Below are positions 31,418 to 57,624 of a stretch of DNA of 64,000 nucleotides, piece by piece; position 1 is the stretch's first letter; each line of letters begins with the position of its first letter. The stretch is from the NCBI RefSeq assembly GCF_033115175.1, contig NC_084834.1:38670077-38734076 (forward strand), written 5' to 3'. Source of the DNA: Lepus europaeus (lineage: Eukaryota > Chordata > Mammalia > Lagomorpha > Leporidae). A program made the position numbers and the translations under genes. A model generated the notes under the pieces. That model was not told the DNA's origin. It did no database searches and worked only from the letters and a program-made list of their open reading frames with translations.

Positions 31418-31678
31418 AAAAAGAAAGGATGATTGATTTATTTGAAAGGCAGAGTGATAGCTCTTCCTCCCACTCATTCACTCCCCAGATGGCTTCAACA
31501 TCCAGGGCTGGGCCAAGCCAAAGCTCCATATAGGTGGCAGAAGCCCAGGTCCTTGGGCCTTCATCTGCTTTCCCAGGCTCATTAGCAGGAAGCTGGATTG
31601 GAAGCCAGGATTTGAATCCCATATGGGCTTCTGGCATCACAAACAGCAGCTTAATGTACTTTGCCCAACTCCGCCCCA
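31418..31678 (-). mobile_element. C-SINE, old
   Basis: GATTTATTTGAAAGGCAGAG to GCCCAACTCCGCCCC. Shortened. Confidence 0.8.
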
Positions 31679-31807
31679 TGACTGCTAGATTTTGTCACTT
31701 TGGAGTCTCAGCTGTTAGAGTCAGAAACAACACTGAGGATCATACAAACAAACCAATCTTATAATTTTATAAATGCAGAAACCAGAAGTGAGGAGTCATT
31801 TGACCAT

Positions 31808-32586
31808 CACTGTGGTAGGTAGAATAATGAACCACCAAAGATTGTCCATGTCCTACTCCTTAGAACATGTGTATATGTTAATTTATCTGAAAAAGAGGGG
31901 TTGAGGGTGCAGATCGAAGCAAGCTTACTGGCCAGCTGACACTGAGTTGGGGAGACTCCTGTATTATCCAGTACAGCCCAATGTAAATGCAAGGTTCTTG
32001 CCAGTGGAAAAAGGAGTTACAAGAGTGTGTCAGTTACAGGAGTGTGTTGGAGTGATGCAGTGTGGGACTCAGCCGGTCATTTCCGCCTTTGAGGATGGAG
32101 GCCAAGTGGCAAGAAGTGTCCAGAAAATAAATTATCCCCTGAAGCCTAGAAAGGAACACAGCTCTTGGGGCCAGCACAGTGATGTAGCTGGTAAAGCCAC
32201 CGGCTAAGGTGCTGGCGCCCATTCGAGTCCCAGCTGCTCCGCTTCCAGCCCTCTGCTATGGCCTGGGAAAGCAGTAGAAGATGGCCTGAGTCTTTGGTCC
32301 CCTGCACCTGTGTAGGAGACCTGGAGGAAGCTCCTGGCTCCTGAGTTCAGATTGGCGCAGCTCCTGCCATTGCAATCAATTGGGGAGTGAACCAATGGAT
32401 GAAAGACTTTCTCTCTCTCTCTCTTTATCTCTCTCTCTGCCTCTACTCTCTGTAACTCTTTCAAATAAATTAATAAATTTTTATTAAAAAAAAAAAAAAG
32501 GAACACAGACCTGCTCACACCTTGTTTTTAGCCCAGGGTGTTAAGCTACTAAGATTGGTACAGCAGCAATAGCAAACTAGTACTGT
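31808..32586 (+). mobile_element. MLT1-like MaLR LTR, split by a SINE
   Basis: The first part (31808-32161) contains CCACCAAAGATTGTCCATGT and TATTATCCAGTACAGCCCAA. The second part (32509-32586) contains TTTTTAGCCCAGGGTGTTAA and GGTACAGCAGCAATAG. These blocks match the ancient mammalian MLT1 LTR layout. A C-SINE (32162-32496) interrupts it. Confidence 0.65.
32162..32496 (+). mobile_element. C-SINE, standard, inside MLT1-like LTR
   Basis: TSD AAAGGAACACAG at 32150-32161 and 32497-32508. Confidence 0.94.
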
Positions 32587-32664
32587 CACATAGTTATAGA
32601 GACTGGGGGCGGGCTGTGATTCAGAGTACTTTTCACAGAAAGAAACATTGAAAAATTCACATCT

Positions 32665-33065
32665 TGGGGCTGGTGTTATGGTGTAATGGATTAAGATGCC
32701 GCCTGTAGTCCTGGTATCCCATACATGCCTGGGTTCGTGTCCCAGTTACTCCACTTCCAATCCAGCTCCCTCCTAATGCACCTGGGAAAGCAGTGGAAGA
32801 TGACCCAAATGTTTGGGCCCCTGCACCCATGTGGGAGACCCAGAAGAAGCTCCTGGTTCCTGGCTTCAGATGGGCCCAGCTCCAGCTGTTGCAGCTATTT
32901 GGGGAGTGAACCAACAGAAGACTTTTCACTAGCTTCAGCCTGGCACAGCCCCAGCTGCTGGTGGCCACTGGGGAATGAGCCAGTGAATGGAAGATCTCTT
33001 TTTCTGTCTCTCCCTCTTTAACTCTGCCTTTCAAATAAATAAAAAGTGATTTTTTTAAAAAAAAA
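32665..33065 (+). mobile_element. C-SINE, standard, with internal duplication
   Basis: About 70 bp of the 3' part (GGCTTCAG..CAGCTCCAGCTGTTG.. to GGGGAGTGAACCA) is present twice, in diverged form, near 32868-32990. Confidence 0.87.
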
Positions 33066-33274
33066 TCATCTCTAAAGGGAACAGAAAGTAAGAAGCTGGA
33101 AACTAAAAGCTGATTGCCTTAGTTGGAAATAAAACAGACCTTTAATAGTATCTACTCTTTAGGCTTTGAGAATGTAACCACCCTTGTGTGGACCTTTCTC
33201 TTCCTATGCCTATATAATTCCAGGGGGAGCCGTTTGTGAAGACAAAGGCTGTTCAAAAGATATTTTCTGTTTGT

Positions 33275-33680
33275 GCCATCCAGTATAGTAGCCACTAGCC
33301 TCATATGGCATTTTAGCATTTGAAATATTAGTGTGACTGAATTTTTTTAACATTTAATTGATGTATTTTATTTGAAAGGAAGAGAGAGGGAAAAGTCTTT
33401 TATCCAATTGTTCACTCCTCCACATGCCCACAGCAGCCAGGCTGGGCCAGGCCAAAGCCAGGAGCCAGGGATTCTCTTCGGGTCTCCCACAGGGGCACAA
33501 ATATTTGGGTTAACATCTACTTCCTCTCCAGGACATTAGCAGGAAGGTAGATCAGAAGCAGAGGCAGGACTGGAGCCCAGGATCCAGGTGTCCCAAGCAG
33601 CTTAACCCACTTCCCCACAACACCTGTCTGAATTAATTTAAATAGATATGTAAGTCTGGTGGCTGCTGATTTGGAGGGTA
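33275..33680 (+). mobile_element. MER5-like hAT-Charlie remnant, split by a SINE
   Basis: The two halves, TAGTAGCCACTAGCCTCATA.. on the left and ..AAGTCTGGTGGCTGCTGATT on the right, are imperfect inverted complements, as in MER5-type non-autonomous hAT elements. A C-SINE (33344-33627) with TSD CTGAATT sits between them. Confidence 0.55.
33344..33627 (-). mobile_element. C-SINE, old, inside MER5-like element
   Basis: TSD CTGAATT at 33337-33343 and 33628-33634. Confidence 0.82.
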
Positions 33681-34056
33681 CTCATAGAGTTGTCCCACAT
33701 GGCGCTGGTAAAAGTATTTCCTGAATTGAGTAATTGAAACCTAACAAACTATGCTATTGGAGAGTAACCTACAGACCCCAAGAACAAGAATGCACCTAGG
33801 TACAAGAATGATTGAGGCTTCTCATCAAGAATCATGCTCTTGTCTGTATCTAAGCATGACCTTCTTCCCCAATCCACGTTGTAGAGAAAGCCACAGCAAA
33901 TAGTTCCTGGGTGTTTATCCCAACTCAAGAGAGTAACTGGACTAGACAATCATTCTAACTGGTCATAGGATGGTTCCTATAAGAATAATACAAAGGAGTT
34001 AATCATGGGAAAATCAAGCGGTGTGGACTGAATTTCTAGTGTAAAAAATTGTTGGG

Positions 34057-34221
34057 ATAGACATTGTGGCGCAGCAGGTTAAGCTGCCACTTAGGAGGCC
34101 CACATCCCATATGAGAGTGCCAGTCTGAGTTCTGGCTACGCTGCTTCTGATCCAGCTTCCTGTTAATGCGTCCCAGGAGACAGCAGATGATGGCTCAAAT
34201 GCTTGGGCCCCTACCTCCTAA
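34057..34221 (+). mobile_element. C-SINE, old, 3' half lost
   Basis: GACATTGTGGCGCAGCAGGT to GCCCCTACCTCCTAAG, where an opposite-strand copy begins. Confidence 0.83.
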
Positions 34222-34511
34222 GTGGAAGGGTTATACAGAGACAGAAAGAGCTATTGAGAGATAGCTTCTATCTGCTGGTTCATTCCCCAAGTCCCCACAA
34301 TGGCCAGGCTGAAACCAGGAACCAAGAACTCCATCTAGGTCTCCCACGTAGGTGGCAGGAACCCAAGTACTTCAGTCATCATCTGCTGGCTTTCCAGGCA
34401 CATTATCAGGAAGCTGGGTTGAAAGCAGAACCAAGACTCAATCCCGGGCACCCCAATATGAGATGCTGGCATCCCCAGTAGAGCTTAATCTGCCCCATAA
34501 TGCCTGCTCCT
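34222..34511 (-). mobile_element. C-SINE, old
   Basis: GGTTATACAGAGACAGAAAG to CCCATAATGCCTGCTCC. Confidence 0.82.
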
Positions 34512-34971
34512 AGGAGATCAGTCTTTGAGAACTGCTTTTAGATCTAGAGCACTTAAGCTCTGAAAGTGTAATTAACGTTGCCAGAAGAGGACCCTTACAG
34601 TATGTATGCAAGACTACTGGAGGTCATCTGAGATAAGCTGAATTATCTCTGACCACAGATTCCTTTTTTTTTTCCCCAATCAGACCAAGAAAAATGTCAA
34701 GGATGCGCTCAAGGGCAGAGTTATAAACAGTGTGACTAACAGCCAGGGAACTATTGCCCAAGCCTGACAGTTTTCTCCGGCAAAGATCTAATGTTAAAAT
34801 TCTGGGGATTCGGGAGAAGCCGCTTGCCCTAGACTGAACTGGCAGGCCAAGGGCATGTGCTCTCTGGGGAAAATGCCTCATCAAGTTGAGCAAAAGGATG
34901 CCACCAGCACGGAATACCACCTAGCCTACAGAAGAGAGTGGCTAAAAATTCCCTTTTACCCAAGAGCCCTG
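34512..34971. other. Intergenic DNA beside a solo LTR
   Basis: Moderately GC-rich. The 98-codon minus-strand frame at 34624-34920 is not recognised. It could be part of an older LTR element, but I see no firm boundary. Confidence 0.4.
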
Positions 34972-35375
34972 TGTAAGGCCGCCACAAAACACACCAGACA
35001 CCGGAGTAAGGGAAAGGGTTTATTGGGGAACACCCAACAGACTGGAGTGAAGGGGCGAAGAAGGAAAAAGAAAAGGAGAGCGTAAGAGAGAGACAGAGAC
35101 CAAGAGGTCAGGAGACATGGGTGGGAGGGGAGAGTGAGAGAGGAGAGGAGCAGAGAGCAGCAAGAGAGAAAAGAGAGAGGGAGAGAGTGCAGAGAACAGG
35201 CCCTTTTAAAACCCGGAGGGTGGGCAGGGAAGCAGGAGCAGCGAATCCCATTAGGATGGGGGTGGAGCTTGACAAAGGCAGTTGGGCCACGTGGCCACCT
35301 GGTTTCCAGCAATAGCCTAGGATGGTGTCAGGGTGTAGATCGTGCCATAGATAAAACTGCACCATTTTCCTAACA
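34972..35375 (-). mobile_element. Solo LTR, same family as 16033
   Basis: On the minus strand it starts TGTTAGGAAAATGGTGCAG and shares the ATCTACACCCTGA..CCATCCTAGGCT block with 16033-16362. It then has a TTTTAAAAGG TATA-like box, a CT-rich tract and CAATAAACCC, and ends GCGGCCTTACA. Flanks CCCTG and CCGTG could be a 5-bp TSD with one change. No interior is adjacent, so it is a solo LTR. Confidence 0.7.
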
Positions 35376-35380
35376 CCGTG

Positions 35381-35747
35381 GGCTTTAACCAAGAAAAAAA
35401 TCTGGGCAAATGATGCTGTTCATCTCACAGCTCTTTCATATCCTACCTGGGATTACCACCTCCAAGTGGAGAGGACACCATAAGCTCCCTGCTGGACCTT
35501 GCCAACTGAGAAGTGACAGTGGAGTACAGTGCATCCATCAGGTGCCCCCACTGCAGAGCAGCAGAGCATAGCACCCAGCCTGGAGTTCAGCTTAATCCGC
35601 AGTAAGAGTGCACGGCTGCTCCAGCCATTAGCTGAGCACATGTACACCTCATGTGCTTGAGAGCTCCAATCAACCTATGAATAAAGCAATTCCCCACACG
35701 TTACTCAGACTAGTATATGATTCTTAAACCCCCTCTTTTAACCATGG
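35381..35747. other. Intergenic DNA, unidentified
   Basis: Contains GAATAAAGCAATTCCCCACA near 35670, suggestive of an old LTR poly(A) region, but no LTR boundaries are clear. Confidence 0.35.
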
Positions 35748-35880
35748 TATTACACTGCCTCAGTTTTTTTCATATGTAAAATAGGAATAATCAATATTAT
35801 CCCTACCTACTCCTTAGGGTTGTTTAGTAAATGAGACAGTGCTTTGGGAAAGTTTTTAAAGCACCTTACATGTGTATGTT
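35748..35880 (+). repeat. MIR fragment
   Basis: CACTGCCTCAGTTTTTTTCA, ATGTAAAATAGGAATAAT and TTAGGGTTGTTTAGTAAATG match the MIR 3' half in forward orientation. Confidence 0.65.
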
Positions 35881-35884
35881 CTTT

Positions 35885-36172
35885 TTTTAATTTAAAAAAA
35901 GGTGGAGGGAACTTGTTTACTTGAAAGGCAGAATGACTCACAGAGAGGGATCTTTCATCTGTTGATGTACTCCCCAGTTGGCCACAACAGCTAGGGCTGG
36001 GCCAGGCTGAAACCCAGAGCCTGGAACTCCATCAAGACCTTCCTCATGGGTGGCAGGGGTCCAAGTATATGGGACATTCTTCTCTGCTTTTCCAGGCAGA
36101 AGAGCAGGGAGCTGGATCCAAAGCAGAGCAGCCAGGACTTGAACTGGACTCCAGAATAGGATGTTGGTGTTT
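35885..36172 (-). mobile_element. C-SINE, old, head lost
   Basis: It ends at GGATGTTGGTGTT, a few bases before the LTR that begins at 36181. Confidence 0.82.
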
Positions 36173-36180
36173 ATGGTTTT

Positions 36181-36590
36181 TGCAGGGTCTTAGTCCACCC
36201 GACCGAGGATGGACTGGGTCCGGAGAAAGGTAAGTGCGCCGCTCGCCCATTCCCCAGCCTCCAGATCCGGGAGACAGTCAGACGCAGGGAGGAGTCAAGT
36301 CAAGCAAGCAAGAACTCCGTTTATTGCGTGCATAGCAAAGCCTTTTAAAGCACAAGACCGCAGGATTACTGGGGCAGGGCATAAGGACCAACCAATTACT
36401 TAAAAGGTCATTTTACAGGGTGACTTTTTACAGGACCAGCCATATGTCTGTACACTCATCATCAGTTGTTGTCACCTCCCCTGATGCTGCGCGGCCAATC
36501 AGCTTTGGTGGTAAACGACTTTGGGTACTGCCCACCTTACTTACTTTGGGCGCCAACTTTGAATTGCCTCCTGTGCCTAATTTCCCCACA
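36181..36590 (-). mobile_element. Solo LTR, endogenous retrovirus type
   Basis: On the minus strand it runs TGTGGGGAAATTAGG..ACCCTGCA, with TG/CA ends, a CAATAAACGG poly(A) region and a C/T-rich U5. It differs from the LTR at 34972. It lies beside the end of an old C-SINE. No gene remains. I cannot name the family. Confidence 0.6.
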
Positions 36591-36595
36591 GTTGG

Positions 36596-36621
36596 TTTTT
36601 TTTTTTTTTTTTTTTTTTTTT
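36596..36621 (+). repeat. Poly-T tract
   Basis: About 25 T bases immediately beside the 36181-36590 LTR. Confidence 0.9.
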
Positions 36622-36712
36622 GCCTTGTTTGAACTAATTTGATTTTAGCTGAAAGCTTTATTAGATTCCATTTCTTATTGATATCTGGTCTACTTGAGTC
36701 ATCACTACTTCC

Positions 36713-36835
36713 TCTCAGGGTGTGCCTTAGAGGAAGCTGGATGGGAATTAGAGGAACTAGAACTGGAACCAAGCACTCCACTATGGGATGCATATATTGC
36801 AGGTGACACCTTAACTGCAGTCACAATTCCCACCC
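36713..36835 (-). mobile_element. C-SINE, old, head portion only
   Basis: CAGGGTGTGCCTTAGAGGAA to TTAACTGCAGTCACAATTCC. It overlaps in content with 35885-36172, so it is a separate copy. Confidence 0.65.
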
Positions 36836-36837
36836 TG

Positions 36838-36909
36838 GGGTTCAAAATTTTTGCACCAAAGTAGATCTTTTAATTCCATTTTTCCAGGAACTTTTTAAGC
36901 ACCCTCATA
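36838..36909 (-). mobile_element. Single arm of the same MITE family
   Basis: The minus strand reads AAAGTTCCTGGAAAAATGG and then GGTGCAAAAATTTTGAACCC, like the arms at 63184 and 63303. It ends in CCCTCATAT, also seen beside the right arm at 63 kb. Confidence 0.45.
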
Positions 36910-37395
36910 TTGTGCCTACTATATGCCAAGAGAACTTGGAGCTAAAAGTATTATATTAATGTCTTTCTTTCCTTTTTTTTAATTCATGACCATCTGAAGT
37001 CCTTGGGCATTCCTCCCCCACTACTTGGTGACATAATTTGCTAAAAGGAATAAGTGCCACCTCTTTAGAGGGTTAGAGGGAGAATTAGAACAGATAATAG
37101 ATGTGAAAATGGTTTATAAGCTGTCAAATACTAAATACACAAGCAGATGATTGTAGTAGGAAATGGTCCCTTCCAAAACTTAATAACCACTTAGAAAATG
37201 CTATTAGCATAAATTGTTGGTTTTCATATTCAAACCTGGACAACTTGTAGTCAAGATGAGTCAATTAATTGAACTGAATCATTTGCTGTTTTTAGTTGAT
37301 GGGAAGTACTAATTTCACAAGCCATAAAGTAACAGCATTTGAGGGTTTATATTTAAAGTTGTTGTGATGGTGGATTGCCTAGGAATTCAACCACT
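36910..37395. other. Intergenic DNA
   Basis: AT-rich. A faint L2/MIR-like phrase (CCTACTATATGCCAAGAG) near 36915. Otherwise nothing recognised. Confidence 0.5.
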
Positions 37396-37410
37396 GCCTG
37401 GGAGTGTTTT

Positions 37411-37698
37411 GTGTTTTTGCATTTAAAAAAAAAATTATTTATTTATTTATTTATTTGAAAGCCAGAGTTACACACTGAGAGGAAGAGAGAGAGAGAGAGA
37501 GTCCCTTCCATCTGCTGGTTCACTCCCCAAATGGCTGCAAAGACCAAGGCTGGGCCAGATCAAAGGTAGGAGCCAGGTGCAGGAGTACAAGTATTTGGGC
37601 CATCCCCGCTGCTGGAGCTGGATCATAAGTGGAGCAGCCGGGACTGAAATCGGGGCCCATATGGGCTGCCCGTGTGGCAGGCCGCAGCGGCTTTACCC
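37411..37698 (-). mobile_element. C-SINE, standard, shortened
   Basis: TSD GCCTGGGAG at 37396-37404 and 37699-37707. It sits 100 bp upstream of the DDOST retrocopy. Confidence 0.87.
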
Positions 37699-37799
37699 GC
37701 CTGGGAGTTTTCTTGGTGCATCCAGTGTAGTAACGGAAGGCCAAGGCCACCCTTGCCCTCACAGCATCTGTCAGAGACTTCCTGCTGTTCTTCCCTCTT

Positions 37800-37813
37800 A
37801 AGAAAGGGAGTGC
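37800..37813 (+). repeat. 5' TSD of DDOST retrocopy
   Basis: AAGAAAGGGAGTGC, identical to 38116-38129. It directly follows TT, giving the L1 endonuclease-like cut TT/AAGA. Confidence 0.85.
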
Positions 37814-38115
37814 GGCTCTTGGGCTGGAGCAGGAACATGGATCCTAGCATCGCGGCCCGAGCTCGGTCGCTCTTGTGGGTGCTGCTGCCCTTGCTTGGCC
37901 CGGCCTTCGCCAGCGGCCCCCGCACCTTATTGTTGCTGGACAACCTCAACCTGCGGGAAGACGCACTCGCTGTTTTTCCGAAGCCTGAAAGACCTCGGCT
38001 TTGAGCTCACTTTCAAGAGCGCCCATGACCCCAGCCTGTCCCTCATTAAGTACGGGGCGTTCCTCTACGACAACCTCATCATCTTCTCCCCCTCGGTGGA
38101 AGAAAAAAAAAAAGA
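37814..38115 (+). pseudogene. DDOST: DDOST processed pseudogene, 5' fragment only
   Basis: Translation from the ATG at 37837 gives an intronless copy of the N terminus of DDOST, the 48-kDa subunit of the ER oligosaccharyltransferase: signal peptide, then [17 protein letters not shown]. An extra G near 37960 shifts the frame, after which THSLFF-type sequence continues in another frame through [20 protein letters not shown]. Similarity stops at about 38101 and an A-rich tract follows. A perfect 14-bp TSD (AAGAAAGGGAGTGC) flanks it at 37800-37813 and 38116-38129, and the 5' cut site TT/AAGA fits L1 endonuclease. It is therefore an L1-mobilised retrocopy carrying only about the first 90 codons. 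It is non-functional as DDOST. It has kept high similarity, so it looks fairly young. Confidence 0.88.
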
Positions 38116-38129
38116 AAGAAAGGGAGTGC
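38116..38129 (+). repeat. 3' TSD of DDOST retrocopy
   Basis: AAGAAAGGGAGTGC, located directly after the A-rich tail. Perfect match to 37800-37813. Confidence 0.85.
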
Positions 38130-38165
38130 AATGAGATAAAGTGGGTTCAGATAAAATCGAGCACG

Positions 38166-38232
38166 ACGTGGACCTTGTGCGCGTCGAAATCCTGATACTA
38201 GTTCCACTACCTCTCCCGCCTGCTGTGGCGTG
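38166..38232 (+). promoter_or_regulatory. MGARP: Two candidate hypoxia-response cores upstream of MGARP
   Basis: ACGTG at 38166-38170 and GCGTG at 38228-38232 match the RCGTG core bound by HIF. MGARP (HUMMR) is described as HIF-1-inducible. Such short cores occur often by chance in GC-rich DNA, so support is weak. A CACGTG E-box at 38947-38952 in intron 1 is another candidate. Confidence 0.3.
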
Positions 38233-38239
38233 TGACACT

Positions 38240-54959
<16,720 letters not shown>

Positions 54960-55400
54960 TCTCCTGCTGAGATACTTCACAAAGATGCTATAGAGTGTCT
55001 GATAGCTGCTCTTATACTTTTAATAATCTTAGTTGTAAAAAGACTTCTTTTCAAGGAAACTTTAACATGCCTTGAAGATTGTTGGTAGGTATTGATAGAT
55101 TTTAGGACTGAGAGATTTGAGGTTTTCTGTGTTTTCAAAGTTTTCTACTCTCTGAGATCAGAGTGTGACTTTGCAGTGAAGAGCACAAATAATCTCATCT
55201 TTGAATTTAAGTTGTCTATCGTAGGAACTGAGCTATCTGTCCAGCCTATACTCACTATAATTTTTGCTATACTTTTACCTTATTGTACTGTTTGCAGATC
55301 TTGAGTTTGATCTGAACTCATTTAAATAAAATTAGAAAATCTTTAGTGCTTCTACTTTTATTCACGTGTATATGCTCATAAATAAAACATATTAATGTAT
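54960..55400 (+). other. MGARP: MGARP 3'UTR
   Basis: This AT-rich, repeat-free sequence follows the stop. AATAAA occurs at 55325-55330 and again at 55381-55386. The first is the likelier poly(A) signal because a T-rich stretch follows it; the second could be an alternative. Confidence 0.7.
55325..55330 (+). terminator. MGARP: Poly(A) signal AATAAA of MGARP
   Basis: The first canonical hexamer after the MGARP stop, about 365 bases downstream. A second hexamer lies at 55381. Confidence 0.65.
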
Positions 55401-55472
55401 GAACATAGTACATGAAGACATTAAGGCTGTGTAATAGTTGTGGACTCTGCGGTTATTACAATTCTTTTTCTC

Positions 55473-55907
55473 TGCTGAGTTCGTGTCTCACCTCCATGAA
55501 GAATGAGGAGCATGGGCAAGAAAGAGTGGGTGAAGCAGAAGTAGTTTATTGAAAGGAAGCAGAGAAAGCAAAAGAAAAAGCTCCCAGAAGCAACAAGAGA
55601 AACTCCTAAAGAAGGGAGCTGTTGAGGGCTGATGAGGGGGTTTCATAGGCTGGAAAACGGGACGTTCTCGTGATTCGTCCAGGGCAGGGATGGTTTTGAT
55701 TGGTTAACTGGGTGAAAGTCCCAGTGGAGATGCAAGAGTGACAACAGGAAACACATGAAACGTTCCCCTAAGACATAAAATTCTCGTTACCTAGATCAGT
55801 TACAACAGCACAGAGGAACCTTGATGACAAGGACTAGCAAGTCTGCTGCTACACTTTTCTCAGGTCCTCCATGACTCAGCTCCAGGGGGAGGGGGAGGGG
55901 CCCCTCA
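55473..55907 (-). mobile_element. LTR of an endogenous retrovirus, downstream of MGARP
   Basis: On the minus strand it ends with CAATAAACTACTTCTGC, a CCCACTCTTTC tract and GGTGAGACACGAACTCAGCA, which is typical R-U5 layout. The U3 start near 55907 (TGAGGGGCCCC) is approximate, and no TSD is clear. No coding interior is attached. Confidence 0.55.
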
Positions 55908-56333
55908 TACCTGTCTACCTAGCCAGGAGTCCATCTCTCTATCTATATTACTGAAGAGAGGCCACATAATCTACAGAGAACTCTGTGTGTAACAATACAT
56001 ATGTCTTTCCCCATCTATATTACATAAGGGGCTATGCAGATATTTTCTGGTTCATTTCAGTTCAAATGATATTGAGGATGTATGCTTTGTGTCATGAATC
56101 ATTCATTCATACGTTCAGCAAAAGTAACTGAAGACCTCAAGTTCTCTCCAGCTAATATTCTAGAGTGGTACCTGATAATGAGCAAGATAAATAAGAAAAC
56201 TGTATGTGTGTTAGAGGCTGAGTGTTCAGAATAAAAGCAATGAAAATAAAGGGATTGTGAGTGTTGGTTGGACCTGGAAGTTGTAATTTTAGATAGGGCA
56301 GAAAATTAGCAGATAACACACCATGCACTGTAT
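55908..56333. other. DNA between an LTR and a SINE
   Basis: AT-rich with a possible L2/MIR fragment (56085-56215). No gene. Confidence 0.5.
56085..56215 (+). repeat. Possible L2 or MIR remnant
   Basis: ATTCATTCATACGTTCAGCA and the later GATAATGAGCAAGATAAATA resemble an L2 3' region. Weak. Confidence 0.3.
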
Positions 56334-56349
56334 CAAAGTACCTGCTTTC

Positions 56350-56684
56350 TTAAAAAAAAAAAGATTTATTTTATTTATTTATTTGAAAGGCAGAGTTACA
56401 GAGAGAGGTAGAGACAGAGAGAGAGGTCTTCCATCCGATGGTTCACTCCCAGATGGCTGCAACGGCTGGAGCTGCACTGATCCAAAGCCAGGAGCCAGGA
56501 GCTTCTTCCGGGTCTCCCACACGGGTGCAGGGGCCCGAGGACTTGGGCCATCTTCTACTGCTTTCCCAGGCCATAGCAGAGAGCTGGATCGGAAGAAGAG
56601 CAGCCACGACCAGAAATGGCGACCATATGGGATGCTGACGCTTCAGGCCAGGGCTTTAACCCGTGGCATCACAGTGCCAGCCCC
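56350..56684 (-). mobile_element. C-SINE, standard
   Basis: Perfect 16-bp TSD CAAAGTACCTGCTTTC at 56334-56349 and 56685-56700. Confidence 0.96.
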
Positions 56685-56700
56685 CAAAGTACCTGCTTTC

Positions 56701-56935
56701 AATTCCATCTTCTGCTAATGCAGACCCTGGGAGGCAGCCACAATTATTCAAATGATTGGGTTCCTGCCACCCATGTGGGAGACCTGGGTTGAATTCCCAG
56801 CTCCTCATTTTGACACCCAGCCCAACCTAAGCCATTGTGGGCACTTGGGCAAAGAATCAGTAGATGGGAACTTTCCCTTTGTATCTCTCTCTCTCTCTTT
56901 CTTCTCAAATAAATAAATAAGTTTTAAAGGATACT
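56701..56935 (+). mobile_element. C-SINE, old, head lost
   Basis: CTAATGCAGACCCTGGGAGG to CTCAAATAAATAAATAAGTT. Confidence 0.8.
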
Positions 56936-56940
56936 TAAAG

Positions 56941-57612
56941 GGGGCCAGCATTGTGGCATAGCAGGTTAAGCCACTGCCTGTGATACCACCATCCCATATC
57001 AAAGCTCTTGTTTAAGTCCCAGCTGTTCCACTTCTGATCCAGCTCCCTAATACACCTGGTAAAGGAGTGGAAACTGGCATAAACACTTGGGCCCCTGCCA
57101 TGCAAGTGGTAGACCTGGATGGCGTTCCTGATCCTTTTTTTTTTTTTTGGACAGATTTAGACAGACAGAGAGAGAGAGAGAGAAAGGTCTTCCTATCTGT
57201 TGGTTCACCCAACAAACGGCCGCCACGGCTGGCATGCTGTGCCAATCCAAAGCCAGGAGCCAGGTGCTTCCTCCTGGTCTCCCATGCGGGTGCAGGGCCC
57301 AAGGACTTGGGCCATCCTCCACTGTCTTCCCGGGCCATAGCAGAGAGCTGGACTGGAAGAGGAGCAACCGGGACAGAACCCAGCACCCCAACTGGGACTA
57401 GAACCTGGGGTTCCAGCGCGCAGGCAGAGGATTAGCCTAGTGAGCCACGGCATCGGCCGCATTCCTGATCCTGACTCTGACCTGGCTCAGCCCTGGCTAT
57501 TGCAGCCACTTGGGGAGTGAATCAGCAGATGGAATCAGCGAACCAGCACATCTCTGTCTCTCCCTCTCTCTCTGTCACTCTGCCTTTCAAATACTTAAAA
57601 ATAACTTAAAAA
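56941..57612 (+). mobile_element. C-SINE, old, interrupted
   Basis: Left part 56941-57135 and right part 57459-57612, around a young minus-strand copy. Confidence 0.88.
57136..57458 (-). mobile_element. C-SINE, young/intermediate, nested
   Basis: TSD GCGTTCCTGATCCT/GCATTCCTGATCCT at 57122-57135 and 57459-57472. Confidence 0.94.
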
Positions 57613-57624
57613 TTTAAAAGGCAG

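Noticed and set aside
15192-36590. Coding retroviral provirus
   Set aside because: Only LTRs and one short non-coding interior are present; no gag, pol or env similarity was seen in any frame.
38130-38200. Possible second DDOST fragment (KWV..DVDLVRVE-like reading)
   Set aside because: It lies beyond the 3' TSD of the retrocopy, needs frame changes and gaps, and the resemblance is only a few residues.
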